Positions 49,712-61,644 of a DNA stretch of 64,000 nucleotides are shown piece by piece. The translations under genes and the position numbers were made by a program. Below the pieces are notes generated by a model. It saw nothing but the letters and a program-made list of their open reading frames with translations. It ran no database searches and was not told the DNA's origin. The DNA comes from Asterias rubens (taxonomy: Eukaryota; Echinodermata; Asteroidea; Forcipulatida; Asteriidae): positions 8,337,883-8,401,882 of the forward strand of contig NC_047081.1 of NCBI RefSeq assembly GCF_902459465.1. Direction: 5' to 3'. Within the stretch, counting starts at the first letter, position 1. Every line of letters begins with the position of its first letter.

Positions 49712-52700
49712 TTAGTTGATGCAGACCGGCTTCCGTCTCCGCCTCTCTTTCCTTCTCTCGATCCAGTTCAAGAATTTATCCACCTTGGTATAAACTCCCG
49801 GGATCGCTCCAGCTAGCGGACTCTCGTTACACAAAGCGTCCATACCCCAGGAGGTGATGCCCCAGACTTTCCACACACCGTATCGTTCGCATACCAACGG
49901 GCCCCCGCTGTCCCCTTTACAGGTGTCGGCCCGGGTTCGAGTCCCAAACTGCCCGGCGCAGAGAGTCTTACTGGAGATCTGTTGGCCGTAAAGATTGCGA
50001 CAGATCTTCTGGGGCTGGAGGGGAACCGCGGCTTCGTTTAAGATGATCGGGAAGGAGCTGTGGACAAGGTCGCTGAAATCTGTAAACAAGAAAGAAAAAG
50101 AGATTTGTTATCGTCTCGAAGTACATTTTCATGCACTTGGTGAAGAGATGATTGGAGTGTGCTATGTTACTAATGTACATGTATTACTTGTTACAAGTAT
50201 TACATGTAACACATAAAATGTAAAACCTTATATGTTACAATGTAACACGTTAATGTTACATGTTGTCTGTAGCTTTTACAACTTTTGAGCTGTCTGTTGA
50301 TTTCCTTTGTTTTCTTTGAAAATTGATTTTATCGCAAACTGAAATAACGGTGTACTTGTACAAAGCTTGTCATGCAGTTCAAACACTTTTCATAGACCAA
50401 CTCGCCCGATTCGAAGCAGGTTGTCCCTTTAAGCGCTAGGCCATGACACACGCATGTTAATAGTGCACTGTAAAGTTGAAGTAGAGTACGTACTTGAATA
50501 ACCCCAGCCAGTCACCCAGCAATTGGATCCAATCTTGAACTCGTCGGGTTCTGGCAGGCAAGCCGGTAACACGTGATCGTTGAACAGCGCCCCCTTGTGA
50601 CCTTTCACCTTCCCTCGGAGTGTAATGAGCGCGATGTCGTTTGCGTAGCCATTCCCTGCTTGTAGAGGGCGATAATGAGGGTGGATGTCCAGACAACCAA
50701 TGGCGAAGTCTTGCTCTGGGGCCTCGGCCGTGGAGCGATCATGTTGACCTAGACGAATGGTGAAGTCGTCTTTATGGTACCTGGTTTTGACGAAAAAAAG
50801 TAAACAAACACAGTTGAGATAACATACTCCTGATGAAAATACGTGTAGTTTATAACTTTTTGCTAAGTTATCCCACTCTCCCGATGGAGTGAGGTGGGTT
50901 TAATACCCCCTTTTATCCATGAAGCCCCACCCCTTTCCATCCAGTCCCCCACCTACCTCCCGGTAGTTCATGCGTTTTAGGCCCTATGGCTTTCAATGTT
51001 TACATGCCCTTGTATGACCGACATGTTTATCCATGTATTAACTTTAATTTGTTTATATATACAAGGTAGCTCTTAAACAAATGTTGTTTTTCAAAGGGCC
51101 ATATTGCAAAGTTATTTTTCAAAGGATCGTATTGCAAAGAACATCTCCAAAATGCAAAGAAACGCATGCAAAATATGAAAAATACACAGGAGAATAATCA
51201 AGTGAAAGGAAATAGCAAATTTACAGCAAATACACCCAGGTAGTTCCCCCCCCCCTTGGAGAAAAGTGTGTTAAAGTATGTACGTTTTGGGGGTGGGGTG
51301 GTGGTACCGCCAGGTGTCCCCCCCCTCCCCTAGCCTCGTAAGACACGCCCCTATTTGTAGCCACACCTACCCATCAAAGCAGTGTGCTGCCGTCAGTACA
51401 TGCATGTTATCAATAAGCGTGCCTCCGCAGTGATGCGTCTCTGCTTTCAGAGCGTTCACTCGAATGATCTGAGCTTGCCACGGCCAGCGTGTCCCGGCAC
51501 TCAGCCCGCCGACCACTCGTCGAAACCGACGGTAGGGATTCGTTGGTCGACGTCCGCACTTTGTCAGTCCAGCTGGTGATTCAAACACACACAAAATTTG
51601 ATAATTAAAATTAGCTATTAGTGTCGAAGCGTCAGGCCATTAAAGGAACACGTTACCTTGGATCGGTCGAGTTGGTCTTTGAGAAGCGTTTGTTATAAAT
51701 GCATATGGGTAGAAATATGCTGTAAAAGTAGAATACAATGATCCACACAAACATGCCTCGAAATTGCACGGTTTTCCTTTTACCCCGTCGACTAACACAG
51801 TCGGCCATTTATGGGAGTCAAATTTTCGTGTGGTCGCGAACTGATTTTTTTTCTTCTTTAAGTAAATAAAAAATAAGATGTGTGTAGTAGTACTAATTTC
51901 ATGTGGTCACGAACTGAAAAAGTAATTATTGTTTTTAAAGTAAACCAAAAATAACTCGTGTGCAGTAGTAATTTCATGTGGTCACGAACCGAGGCCCCCT
52001 CTCTCAACAAATTGTGTTTTTCCTTAATGAAACCTTTCCCCCTAATTTTCCAAGCTTTAGCTCTAGGTGTTTTTAGTAAACTATGGCGTCGGAAATAGTC
52101 ATTTTTTAAGTTTCCAGGAATTCTCAAGCGGGCAATTTTTACAACCTCCAAGTTATTGTAAATCCCTTTTCCCACCCACCTGTCATGTAGTGGCTACAAA
52201 TAATTAATTGGAACTGTCATCGTCTCCGCGTTTTTTTGTCCGAGGGGGGCAATATAAGCCCAATATATGACCCCTCTGGAGGGTCAATCCATACCCAAGG
52301 GGACGGGTGGAAACTGCTCAGGACACGGTAAGGTACGTAGTCCATTGTCCTTGTCAACTCGGTGTTAGATTCGTGACAAATCTAGCGTGGAAAATCTCGT
52401 ACAACTTTGAGACTAATCGAAGGTTAAAAGAATATTTTCATAATAAGATTTTTGGAGGAGGTTTCAATTATAGTTAGAAGAAATAACTTTTAGAGTTAAA
52501 GCTCTTATTGTTGTGTTATTTTAGACTTATCATATCAGTAAACCAAATTCATGTTTTGGATGGGATTTTCTTCTTTCTTTTTTTTTTTGGGGGGGGGGCA
52601 CATTACGTATAAAGGGTCACTTCGTAGTCTAAATATTGACATTTTTTTCTGGCAACCATAAAAGTGACAAGTGGAATGGTTAGATTTAGGAACGTAAACC

Positions 52701-55700
52701 ATTTCACGTTTGGAGGTCAGCAATATCAAGCAAGACTCTACAGGTGAAGGTTTCACATCGTAATTAAGTCAGTTTATATGTTCCAGTTTGGAGAGATGGG
52801 CAGCCGCAGTTCGTAAACTGCTGTACCTTGTATTCATTCATGGGCATTAACGCACTATAGTTCTACTATTTACATCATCACTGCTATACCTTGACTTTGA
52901 GTAGACACCCAGGTGTGGGGCGCTGTACTCCTTTTTCGAAACAATTTTTATGTCATATAATGACAAATTTCGAAAAAAGGAGTAACAGAACAGCTATATA
53001 TTGAGCGAGTTGCGACATGGGGGGAGGGGTTTTATTTGGTCACGTGGTTATTGGACGCCATTTTTTTATCCAAATGAAGCACAACCCAATAGGAAGGGTT
53101 AGTCTGGCACCCTGTAATCGAAATCGTAAAATTGTCGTAACCCTTTTTCAGCTCTCGCGTATACCATTTAATTTGTTAATTGAATCAATATTTATCTCCA
53201 TGTCAATATGGAGAATAATTTGTGAAACAAAGGAGAATAAAACAAAAAATATGAACAACTACTGAGTCCAAAGATATTCGAGAACTGGACAAGAAAAAAT
53301 AATCAATGAAAATAATTTAAAATGTGTACTATCTTGGTTCAAAGAGAGAGCATATTCAAAGGTTGAAAGTGTATGCCGTAATAATTTCCCGACAAGTATC
53401 TCCTGTTTATTAAAAAGAAAATAACCAATATTGTTCATTTTTACTGCAGCTGCTCGTTTCTGATGAAATTCATAATCTGAATCTTCTCAAAAGGAAAAAC
53501 CAGGTCAAGTTTAACTGCTTCTTTTATGAATTCATGAAACGAAGTCCGTACCCACACAATCATACTCTGTGTGGGTTTCGGCATTATTATGCGGTTGTGT
53601 TTGCTCTCGAGATTCACAAATGATTTATGTCCAAAAATTTCCCGCATAATTTCAGTTATTATCGCAGTCATTGTCCTCGTGTATGAGACGGCTCGGCAGT
53701 TTCTACGAAGCGTGTGAGCTGGCTGATGATTTTTCGTGACCCATTTTCTGCCCCGAGTAAAATGCAAACAAACTTCACGAAATAGATATTGCTTTTTTTT
53801 TCTTGATGTAAAGAAGTAGACATACAATGCCCGGCTTCGAAATTTCGTTCTTTTATGGAACTCAATGGCGGGGAGCTGTATGGCTTGGCCTGCAGTAATG
53901 TTTCCGCCATGTTTTTGCCACGTGCCTTGTGTTTGATAGAGGGGATGCGGATTCCTCAATATATACATAGGAAGGGGGCAGACTATTTGGTTCAAATTAG
54001 CCTGTGTTGAAGGGAATGTCTACGTTTGGTTATCAGTTCACGATTAAAGGCAGTGGACATTATTGGTAATTACTCAAGAGACCTCAGCATTAGATTTTTA
54101 GGTCTCGAAATCAAGCATCTGAAAGCACACAACTTCGTGTGAGAAGGGTGTTTTTTCTTTCATTAGTATCTCGCAACTTCGACCACCAATTGAGCTAAAA
54201 TGTCCACAGGTTTGTTATTTTATGCACGTTGAGATACACCAAGTGAGAAGACTGGTCTTTGACAATTACCAATAGTGTCCAGTGTCTTTAAAACTAATGA
54301 AAAAAAAAAAAAAAAAAAAAAACTGTTGGTTATAGAAGCCTACAACAGCAGCTTTCGACGAAATCATTTTTCGAGAAACATTTCACTTCAAAAATGTGGT
54401 TATGTAAAAAATCAGTTTTTATGCCTCCGAAATTGCAATCTGATAAGCGTTACTGCGGTAACGCTTATCAGATTGTGTATTCCCTATTACTAACACTATT
54501 CCTAACACTCGCTCCGGATTTTCGGAGGTATCTACAAAAAAAAACGCGACTACAGTTTTGAAATAACATTTTCACATGTACGTTTTTTGTATATATTTGA
54601 ATAGGATTAACCAAATCGAACGGTTCCAAAAGCCAAAGGTATAATTTGCCATTAAATACTGAAAGGTCGGTTCCGAAAGCCAAAATAAATACTGAAAAGT
54701 ATGTGATAAAAGAATAATCATTCGGTCATAAGTAATGAACATCAATATTAGTCAAATGAATAGTTTCATTTGTAAAAATACTATACAACTGAGTTGTGGC
54801 TGTTGTTGTTGTTATTATCGTTTAATGATACCCAACCCCAACAGTTCTTCAGAGTTTTGGCAAACTGTTTGCTAAATCGTTAAAGGCAGGATGTCCTTTT
54901 GGTAACTATTTTCTACGTTATTGAGCATGGTAAAGAGCAATGGAGAGCTGTTAGATATTATAAAACATTGTTAGAACTGACCCTCTTTGAAGTAATGTTG
55001 TTTTAGAGAAAGAGGTAATTTGTTCACCCAAAATTTGAATATGAGAAAGTTTTTCAGGAAGGAAGCGTTTCTAAGGCATCTGAAAGCACAGAATTTTATG
55101 CAACAGGTTTTTCCTTCTTGTTAAACTGGAGGCTATTGGTAGTATAAAACATCGTTAGCAACAACCCTCTTTGAAGTAATGTAGGATTATAGAAAGAGGT
55201 AATTTGTACACCCAACATTTGAATCTGAGAAAGGCTTCAGGAATGAAGCGTTTTCTTAGGCAACAGGTTTTTCTTACTTATTAAACTGGAGACTATTGAT
55301 AGAAATAAAACATACTAGGAGCTTGAGGACAGTAATTTAGTTTTAGAAAAAGAGGTTTTTGTTTCACCCCAATCTGAGAAAGGCTTCAGGAATGAAGCAT
55401 TTGTAAAAGGCATCTGAAAGCACATAATTTCTATGCAACAACGGTTTTGTTTCCTTTCATTATTTTCTTGAAACTTGGGTGACTAATTGAGCCAACATTT
55501 TCACATGTTTGTTGTTACGTTGGGATAGACCAATCGAAAATACTGGTCTTGGACAAATACCAAAAGTATATCCATGCAAATATTTTATTTATGGAAAAAA
55601 ATGCGGGTTTGTTTTATTATTATTTAATGATGCTAGTTGGTGCACGGCCTTACCGACTGGTAACCGCTTTGGGTAAGGACGATCCACCATATCTTCGTAA

Positions 55701-56377
55701 GCATCTTGAGGAGGCAGAAGTTGCCTTTCTTGCTCCGAGGGCGCTACTGAAGGAATTATGTCTTCGAAACGGGAGGATGGTCTCGTCTAAAACAGAAACA
55801 AATGTACTACTATAAGAGGTCTCAAAGCCAAGTTTACGTTTTTGGTGTCTAGTGAGAAAGTTCGTTCCCCTGCTTTTGTCGTGAACTATTGGTGGTTTTC
55901 ACCGGCTGTATTTTGTGTTGCTTGAACCACATTTTATCTTCATCTGTAGTTGGTAGTCGAATTCACCTTGTTCTCTTCTCTTGAAGCGGACACCAACGTT
56001 CTAGAGTCTAAAGTTGACTAATCTCTAATATGTTTTTAAGTGGGGTGACCGACATCTGATTATGAAAATCAAACATCAGCGCCAATGTTCCTTTGTGTCG
56101 ATTATGTGTACTCTTTGTACAAATATTTGCTATACAAAAAGTATGAACAAGTTTAAACATTATATATACATAGGATGAAAACGCCCCTTAGAAATGTCCC
56201 CATTGAGCGAGGAAGAGCAAAATAAACGTGTTAAAAAAAAACTAGACTTACCTTTCTTTTACGGTTGGTTTTCCTACGTTTAGTTGATGCAGCATTTGTT
56301 GAGGATTGAGGCAAGCAAACTCCAGCCACGAGGCACCACAAGAACAGCATATACAACCCGCGGCGTTTCCCCAGCAT
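49712..56377 (-). CDS. Secreted trypsin-like serine protease
   Basis: Five exons in transcript order: 56377-56252, 55786-55654, 51572-51371, 50780-50494, 50079-49712 (TAA). Phases 0, 1, 2, 1; 1116 nt, 371 aa. Exon 1 gives a signal peptide (basic start MLGKRRG, core [15 protein letters not shown]) then a Lys/Arg-rich stretch ending RKTNRKRK. Exon 2 is a 44-residue propeptide segment containing KR. Exon 3 has TKCG, the activation site FRRVVGG and LTAAHCFDG; exon 4 ANDIALITL and LPACLPE; exon 5 [10 protein letters not shown]. The triad is complete and Asp six residues before Ser predicts cleavage after Arg/Lys. The segment between SWG and PGVY is 14 residues against 8 in the plus-strand protease at 574-4635. 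The tail [10 protein letters not shown] is strongly basic. Likely extracellular zymogen cut by a trypsin-like activator; substrate unknown. Exons 1-2 are short and joined by phase logic, so they carry less certainty than exons 3-5. Confidence 0.9.
51643..51825 (-). mobile_element. Short repeat, family D
   Basis: Begins aaaggaacacgttaccttgg and ends catttatgggagtcaaattt, the inverse of 7685-7881. Located just upstream of protease exon 3. Confidence 0.7.
51828..51995. repeat. ~72-bp tandem repeat, 2-3 copies
   Basis: tgtggtcacgaactga-type motif at about 51831, 51902 and 51977, each followed by a T or A run and gtgtgnagtagta. Intron of the secreted protease. Confidence 0.7.
53441..53995 (-). 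other. Uncharacterised 184-codon open frame
   Basis: An uninterrupted minus-strand frame inside intron 2 of the secreted protease, same direction as the host gene. The product is basic, with no signal peptide, membrane segment or motif I recognise. No splice sites fit it into the protease. It could be chance, a decayed element or an unknown gene. Low support for real coding. Confidence 0.2.
54048..54287 (+). mobile_element. Shortened family A MITE
   Basis: Between TTAA at 54044-54047 and 54288-54291. About 140 bp of the left half is missing, directly joining ttactcaag to agacctcagc. An A run follows. Confidence 0.8.
54436..54475. repeat. Perfect 18-bp-arm palindrome
   Basis: caatctgataagcgttac and its exact reverse complement around a 4-base loop (tgcg). 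Farther out, gcctccgaaa and ttttcggaggta also pair, giving a larger interrupted stem. Confidence 0.9.
54885..55570 (+). mobile_element. Degenerate and internally repeated family A relative
   Basis: Starts aaaggcaggatgtccttttg and ends ggtcttggacaaataccaaaag. The internal block agaaagaggtaatttg...gaggaagcg occurs three times (about 55010, 55190, 55340), so an ancient copy expanded internally. Confidence 0.6.
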
Positions 56378-56463
56378 TTTCGGCCTCTCGTTTAAAAATT
56401 AAAAATAAATAATTATATCCCAGTGTTTCAACTCTGACTAAACACCAACAGAAGAAGTTTGTC

Positions 56464-56472
56464 CTTTTTATA
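56464..56472 (-). promoter_or_regulatory. TATA box of the secreted protease
   Basis: TATAAAAAGG on the minus strand, about 90 bp upstream of the start ATG (56377). A possible initiator TCAGAGT lies about 35 bp downstream at 56431-56437. This supports exon 1 as the true first exon. Confidence 0.65.
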
Positions 56473-56479
56473 GAGCCGC

Positions 56480-57700
56480 GAGACAAAGTGTTGTTCTGTT
56501 TACGGTTGGCTGCGTCTTTATTAAAAGGGTTTGTCCTTGATTGAATGAAACGTCATTGAATGTATGTTAATGACTCTCCAGCCTCAATCTATCTGTATAG
56601 TTAGTTCCACACCAGTATGCATCATGATGTCATATCAAGTCGCGCATGCAGACGGTTTATGAATGCGCGCCATTATCAAAACCCGTTTCAAATTGTGCGG
56701 ATTATTTCATCTACGGTTTGCTCAGGACAAACACAATTATTGTTGCAGACAATTCGCCATTATTCGAGTCACTTCACCGAGGTGTATTATGTGGGGTTAT
56801 TTCCGGCTGCTTTTGTTCCGTTGAAGCCGGGCTGTGTATCACTCAGTTCCGGTGATGTGTGTCCATATACCCGCGAAGCCGGTCGTCTTAAAGCTCTATA
56901 AATCGGAGGGGATCGAGGATTTGCCCTTTTGCCCCTAGGTAGCTTTGTGTGATATCAACCACAAAATGTTTATATTTGAAAAGAGAAGTGATGTACGGAA
57001 AAACCAATGTATAAACTGTTGTGTGATTAGTTTACGCAGTAGTTGCAACCCTCAGGGCTGAATGTATTTATAATGTGCGTAAATCCGTCTGCGAGTGAGC
57101 TATGAACGGGGCTAAGCACCGGTGTCAGAAGCTGGTTTCCAACTCCTGTATGTATATCTCGTACGAACCGCTGGCACCCCCTCCAAACATGCTAAGCAAT
57201 TTTGTTTTGCCTGCTAACAAGGATGCATTAATACTCTCATGTAAATTATTGCTTCATTGCTATATAATTATAAAATATAATATAATATTGTAATATAATT
57301 ATAAAGTTCACACTGACGCGTGCTTATTTTCTAATGAGTGCAACTGTCAAACCAACTTAGGCAAATTGTATCAGATAAGCAACTTTTTATGGAAGATGAA
57401 GTCAAGCTGTTTGTGTTTCCATGGAGAGTCCGTGACCAGTCCAAGGTACCGGCCTCTCAACAAGTTTTCACCGTCACGACGGGACGGTAAGACCCACCCG
57501 GTTGACACTCCGGTCAGGTGTTTGGCAGCGAATCCCCCCCCCCCCCCCCCCCCCCCCCCACAACCACCACCACCCACCTTCTCCGTTTCAAATAAACAAA
57601 CACTTTGTTGTGACTTGATATCTAAATATGTTTTTAATCTATTCAGTTTGCTTGAAATTATGATGTACATTTAATTAGAGCCACAATGAGTCTCCTGACC
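56480..57700. other. 5' flank of the secreted protease, no gene seen
   Basis: Contains a 94-codon plus-strand frame (56617-56901) without recognisable features, and a long C run at 57533-57559. The C run creates Pro-rich and Gly-rich shadow frames. Confidence 0.45.
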
Positions 57701-57975
57701 GTGACTAGAGCAAGCTTGTCGAAACGTTGAGACCATAACAGCTCTCCCCGCGGTAGTGAAGTTAATAACGATCCACTATATAATAAGCTTATCTATATAG
57801 TATTCCCGGCCGGTTGTCCACCTTCCGCCCAGGTAGTAGTTTAAAAGCAGGACAGTTCTTTTCAGAACTGAGAATCCTCACGGATTCCGAATTTCTAGTA
57901 GATTATAAAGCAAGACAAGTTCTCCAAAGAACATAATATACCTGGCAAGTAGATAAACCCATGGTGTTAATACCA
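57700..57975. mobile_element. Dispersed repeat, family F
   Basis: gtgactagagcaagcttgtc, accttccgcccaggtagtag and gttctccaaagaacataata, ending acctggcaagtagataaacc. The most complete of three copies. Confidence 0.55.
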
Positions 57976-58272
57976 AAAACCAAACATAAATAGAGCCACA
58001 AAGTTTGAAATGCTAAGTGCCGAAAAATGGCATGTCGTCGAGTGTACACGTATTTTGGGCGTCCGTCCTATGTGACAATCGTTCTCCATTGCTCGTTGCC
58101 AAGTAAGTTTTTATGCTAACAATTATTTTTGACTAATTACCAATAGTGTCCGGTGCCTTTAATTGGTGATCGCCTTGAACTGTTTGCGTGTAAGTCTCCT
58201 CACATTGCTCGCCAGTGCCCTGTAGCATGTTCATTAATTTAGTCGGTCAAAGGTGGTGGTAACTTCTTTTAA

Positions 58273-58639
58273 AGCCATTGAACACTTTCGGAACAGATTT
58301 TTATTTATTTTTTAAGTTCACAGATTTACAAATAACTTACAGGGTTTACAGAAGGTAATGGTGAAAGACTTCTCTTGAAACATTATTCCATGAAATGCTT
58401 TACTTTTTGAGAAAACATTAAAACAATATCAATTCTCGATATCGAGAATTACGGATTAAAAACACATGTCATGACACGGCGAAACGTACGGAAACAAGGG
58501 TGGGTTTTCCCGTTATTTTCTCCCGACTTCGATGACCAATTTAGCATAAATTTTCACAGGTTTGTTATTTTATACAAAAGTTGTGATACACGAAGTTTAG
58601 GCCTTGGACAATACTGTTTACCGAAAGTGCCCAATGGCT
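58273..58639. mobile_element. TTAA-type MITE family G, copy 2
   Basis: TTAA at 58269-58272 and 58640-58643; ends agccattgaacactttcgg / ccgaaagtgcccaatggct; the central palindrome attctcgatatcgagaat is conserved with 28134-28497. A short family A right end lies just upstream at 58082-58162. Confidence 0.85.
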
Positions 58640-58979
58640 TTAAACCCTACAAGGATGGAATGGTTCTTCCGGTTTACACATCTAGATCATGCATTTCTGC
58701 ACCAGCTGCCTGACCGATTATAAGCTTCCCAATAGACCGATCTTGAGCTGCCACTTCTGCCTCCTCCACAGACCACCCAGTGCTACGTCTCCACCCAGTG
58801 CCCAGTCTGGAGAAGTCCCTCTGGATTACAGAAGAAGTCCCTCTGTTTTAGCTACTGTATTACATTAATTTAGCATTTAACAAGGTTTCAAAAGTGGGTA
58901 CAACATTATGTGTTAGAACTCTTAACAGATTTTTTTTACAGTTATAGGGTTTTTTCTCACCCCATCCCTAGCGTGTAAA

Positions 58980-59205
58980 TCATCATGGTTTTTTTTTCTC
59001 GGAACATAGGGTTGTCGGAACATCGGGCTGTCAGAACATAGAGCAAACACCGGTTCTTTCAGCCGATGTTTCGACACCCCTATGCTCCGACACTCCTATA
59101 TTGTATTTTCCTAATCCCATACCTAAATCATCAGGGTTTTATTTCGGAACATAGGTTTGTCGGAACATAGGGTTGTCGGAATATAGAACAGCTACCGGTT
59201 CTTCC
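58980..59205. repeat. ggaacatagggttgtc short tandem repeats
   Basis: Two clusters (58999-59045 and 59147-59190) of 15-16-bp units reading ggaacatagggttgtc, each followed by accggttctt. An inverted form (cgacactcctatattg) lies between, so the interval is a loose inverted repeat. Confidence 0.65.
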
Positions 59206-59518
59206 ATCTAGGGCCTTTCTCCCAATTCTCGGATTAAGCTCTGGTTCCGGATTCCGGATCCGTGTATACCAGGCATGTGAGGTTTCCTCTTGTAAGCTGC
59301 ATTCCTCTTTTGGGGTTTTGATTTTGCTCTTTGTTTTTCTTTTCTTTCTGTGTACAAAAGTATAGGAATATTATCTGTTCCTCTTTTTTTCTTGCCCGGT
59401 TTTCTCTTTTCCTCTTTTTTTGTATGGATAGTTTACCCACATGCCTGGTATAAGGTGTTTCCATCATGCAAACGGAACCCGGAGCAAAGAACCGGAGCTG
59501 AGGTTTTGGAGCTGAGAG

Positions 59519-59877
59519 GCAGTGAATGGACACTATTGGTAATTACTCCAAATAATTATGAACATAAAACCTTCCTTGGTGACGAGTAATGGGAAGCTGT
59601 TGATAGTATAAAACATTGTGAGAAACGGCTCCCTCTGAAGTAACGTAGTTTTCGAGAAAGAAGTAATTTTCCACGAATTTGATTACGAGACCTCAGATTT
59701 AGAAATATGAGGTCTCGAAATCAAGCATCTGAAAGCACACAACTTCGTGCGAAAAGGGTGTTTTTTCTTTCATTATTATCTCGCAACTTCGACAACCGAT
59801 TGAGCTCAAATTTGTATGTTGAGATACACCAAGTGAGAAGACTGGTCTTTGACATTTACCAATAGTGTCCAGTGTCT
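59519..59877 (+). mobile_element. TTAA-type MITE (family A)
   Basis: Left end interrupted by a 3-base insertion (ggcagtgaatggacac), right end intact at TTAA 59878-59881. It has the long internal inverted motif gagacctcag / gaggtctcga. Confidence 0.8.
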
Positions 59878-59881
59878 TTAA

Positions 59882-61250
59882 GCCCCAGGTCACATAAAGT
59901 AAGCAATACAAATCCCAACAATCAAAATGACGAACCGTGTTAGCGTGAGTGATGGTTGTTTATATCAATTAAAGTAACAGTGTGTGGTAAACATTTTTTC
60001 AGCATTTCTCAATAATTTATTCAACTTCATCGAACAATAAAATGAATCTTCTAATAAATAGTTATATATACAGCACCCCTCTATCACAATGTGTTAAAAT
60101 AAATAAAAAGTACTTTATTATCAAAATAAAAAGTACTTTATTATCAACATGTTCAAATTTGAGTAAACAGGTTTCCATTTTGACATTGATGATGTGTTCT
60201 CGACCTCGGCCAACCCAAACGACAAGGGGTCAGTTTAAAAAAAACTGCTAAGCACACTACAAACTCATGTTTACCAGACTAAAGTTACCAGCAAAGCTGC
60301 AATCTCACCATGTGACAGGTATCCTGCTTAAGTTCTGCTAAGCAGTTAAACAATATCTTTGGCTTAAGCAGCTCTATAAAATTGGGCCAAGAAAAGGAAA
60401 CTTAGTCGCTTTACTAGCAAAGAACCCAATATGAGAAGATACAGTAGTTTCAGTTTTGGGCATGGAAAACCCTAAAGAGATCTATTCCAAGAGAAGCACG
60501 CATTCAGGTAGGGAGTGAAAACCTAATCCACGTAGTGCCCTGGCTTGATTCGAACCGGGGTCCCTGAGGTGGAAGGCAATGAAAGATTCTTCTTAGACGC
60601 CAACCCGATCATAAATTGATTGTTTTGTTATTGTTTTGCTCACTGCGTTTCGAATCTTTTGGAAAGGTCATCAGACACTCTATATATAAACCCCAGTTGT
60701 TATTGTTAACTCCTCACCAAGTGAAAATAGATATAAGTCTTCGTCTCTGCACATGCTAGATAGTTGGTTTCAAAAACAATGCTCTTCCATTCTTAGGAAT
60801 TCAAAGATTCTCCCTTGGCATTCTTCTGTGTTTTCGAAAATATATTTTGAAAATTAATTTGAAAGTCAGCCATGAAAACAGAACCTTTACCGCTTCGGCT
60901 CGTTTCCGTTCTAAACTAGTTGTTTATCAGATGACGATGAATACAATAATATAAATAATATGTCACACGACATTGCACATTTCAAATAAATAAATTAATG
61001 TTTATAATAATTATACTATAAACAACCCCATGAGTGAAAACGTAATACTCCACTTCAATAAATACTAAGTTCAGCCAATATTTATCTCTTAAATAATTAA
61101 ATAAATAATTCATACCATTGTTTAATAAGTTAAATAAATATCTACAAAATAAGTTAAACCACTCTGAATGTTGTGTGCAAAAGTAACTTCTAAATTCAAT
61201 ATGAAGACACTTCTGTAAAATGGAAATATATTTCAGTAGAAGGCTGTTTG
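59882..61250. other. Intergenic, with a family C fragment
   Basis: 60230-60390 is a diverged family C copy (aaactgctaagcac to taagcagctctataaaattg). 60540-60560 has a tRNA-like box B (ttgattcgaaccggggtcc). Otherwise AT-rich with no gene. Confidence 0.5.
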
Positions 61251-61610
61251 AGGCACTGGACACTATTGGTAATTACTCAAAATAATTGTTAGCATAAAAA
61301 CGTTCTTGGTATAATGAGCAATGTATAGCTGTTGATAACACATTGTGAGAAACAGCTCCCTCTGAAGTAACGTAGTTTTTTTTTTTTTTTACTTCCTACT
61401 CAAATATTAAAATACTTCAGGCCTGCAGCCTTTTATTGGCATCTGAAAGCACACAAATTCGTGCAAGAAGGGTATTTTTTCTTTCATTTTTCTCTTGCAC
61501 CTTCGATGACCAATTCACTCCAAATTTTCACATGTTTTCTTTTATGCTAGTTGGGAGAGACACCAAGTGAGAAAACTGGTATCTGACAATTACCAATATG
61601 TCCAGTGCCT
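61251..61610 (+). mobile_element. TTAA-type MITE (family A) beside the protease 3' end
   Basis: Ends aggcactggacactattgg and accaatatgtccagtgcct, right TTAA at 61611-61614. On the minus strand it provides AATAAA at 61432-61437, about 210 bp past the stop of the neighbouring protease gene, and so may supply its polyadenylation signal. Confidence 0.8.
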
Positions 61611-61644
61611 TTAATGATAAATATTCCTGAAAATTCTCAAAACT

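Noticed and set aside
56617..56901. 94-codon plus-strand frame upstream of the secreted protease
   Set aside because: No recognisable domain, overlaps the 5' flank of a divergent gene, and length is within chance.
57371..57674. Pro-rich / Gly-rich frames on both strands
   Set aside because: Created by a long C run at 57533-57559.
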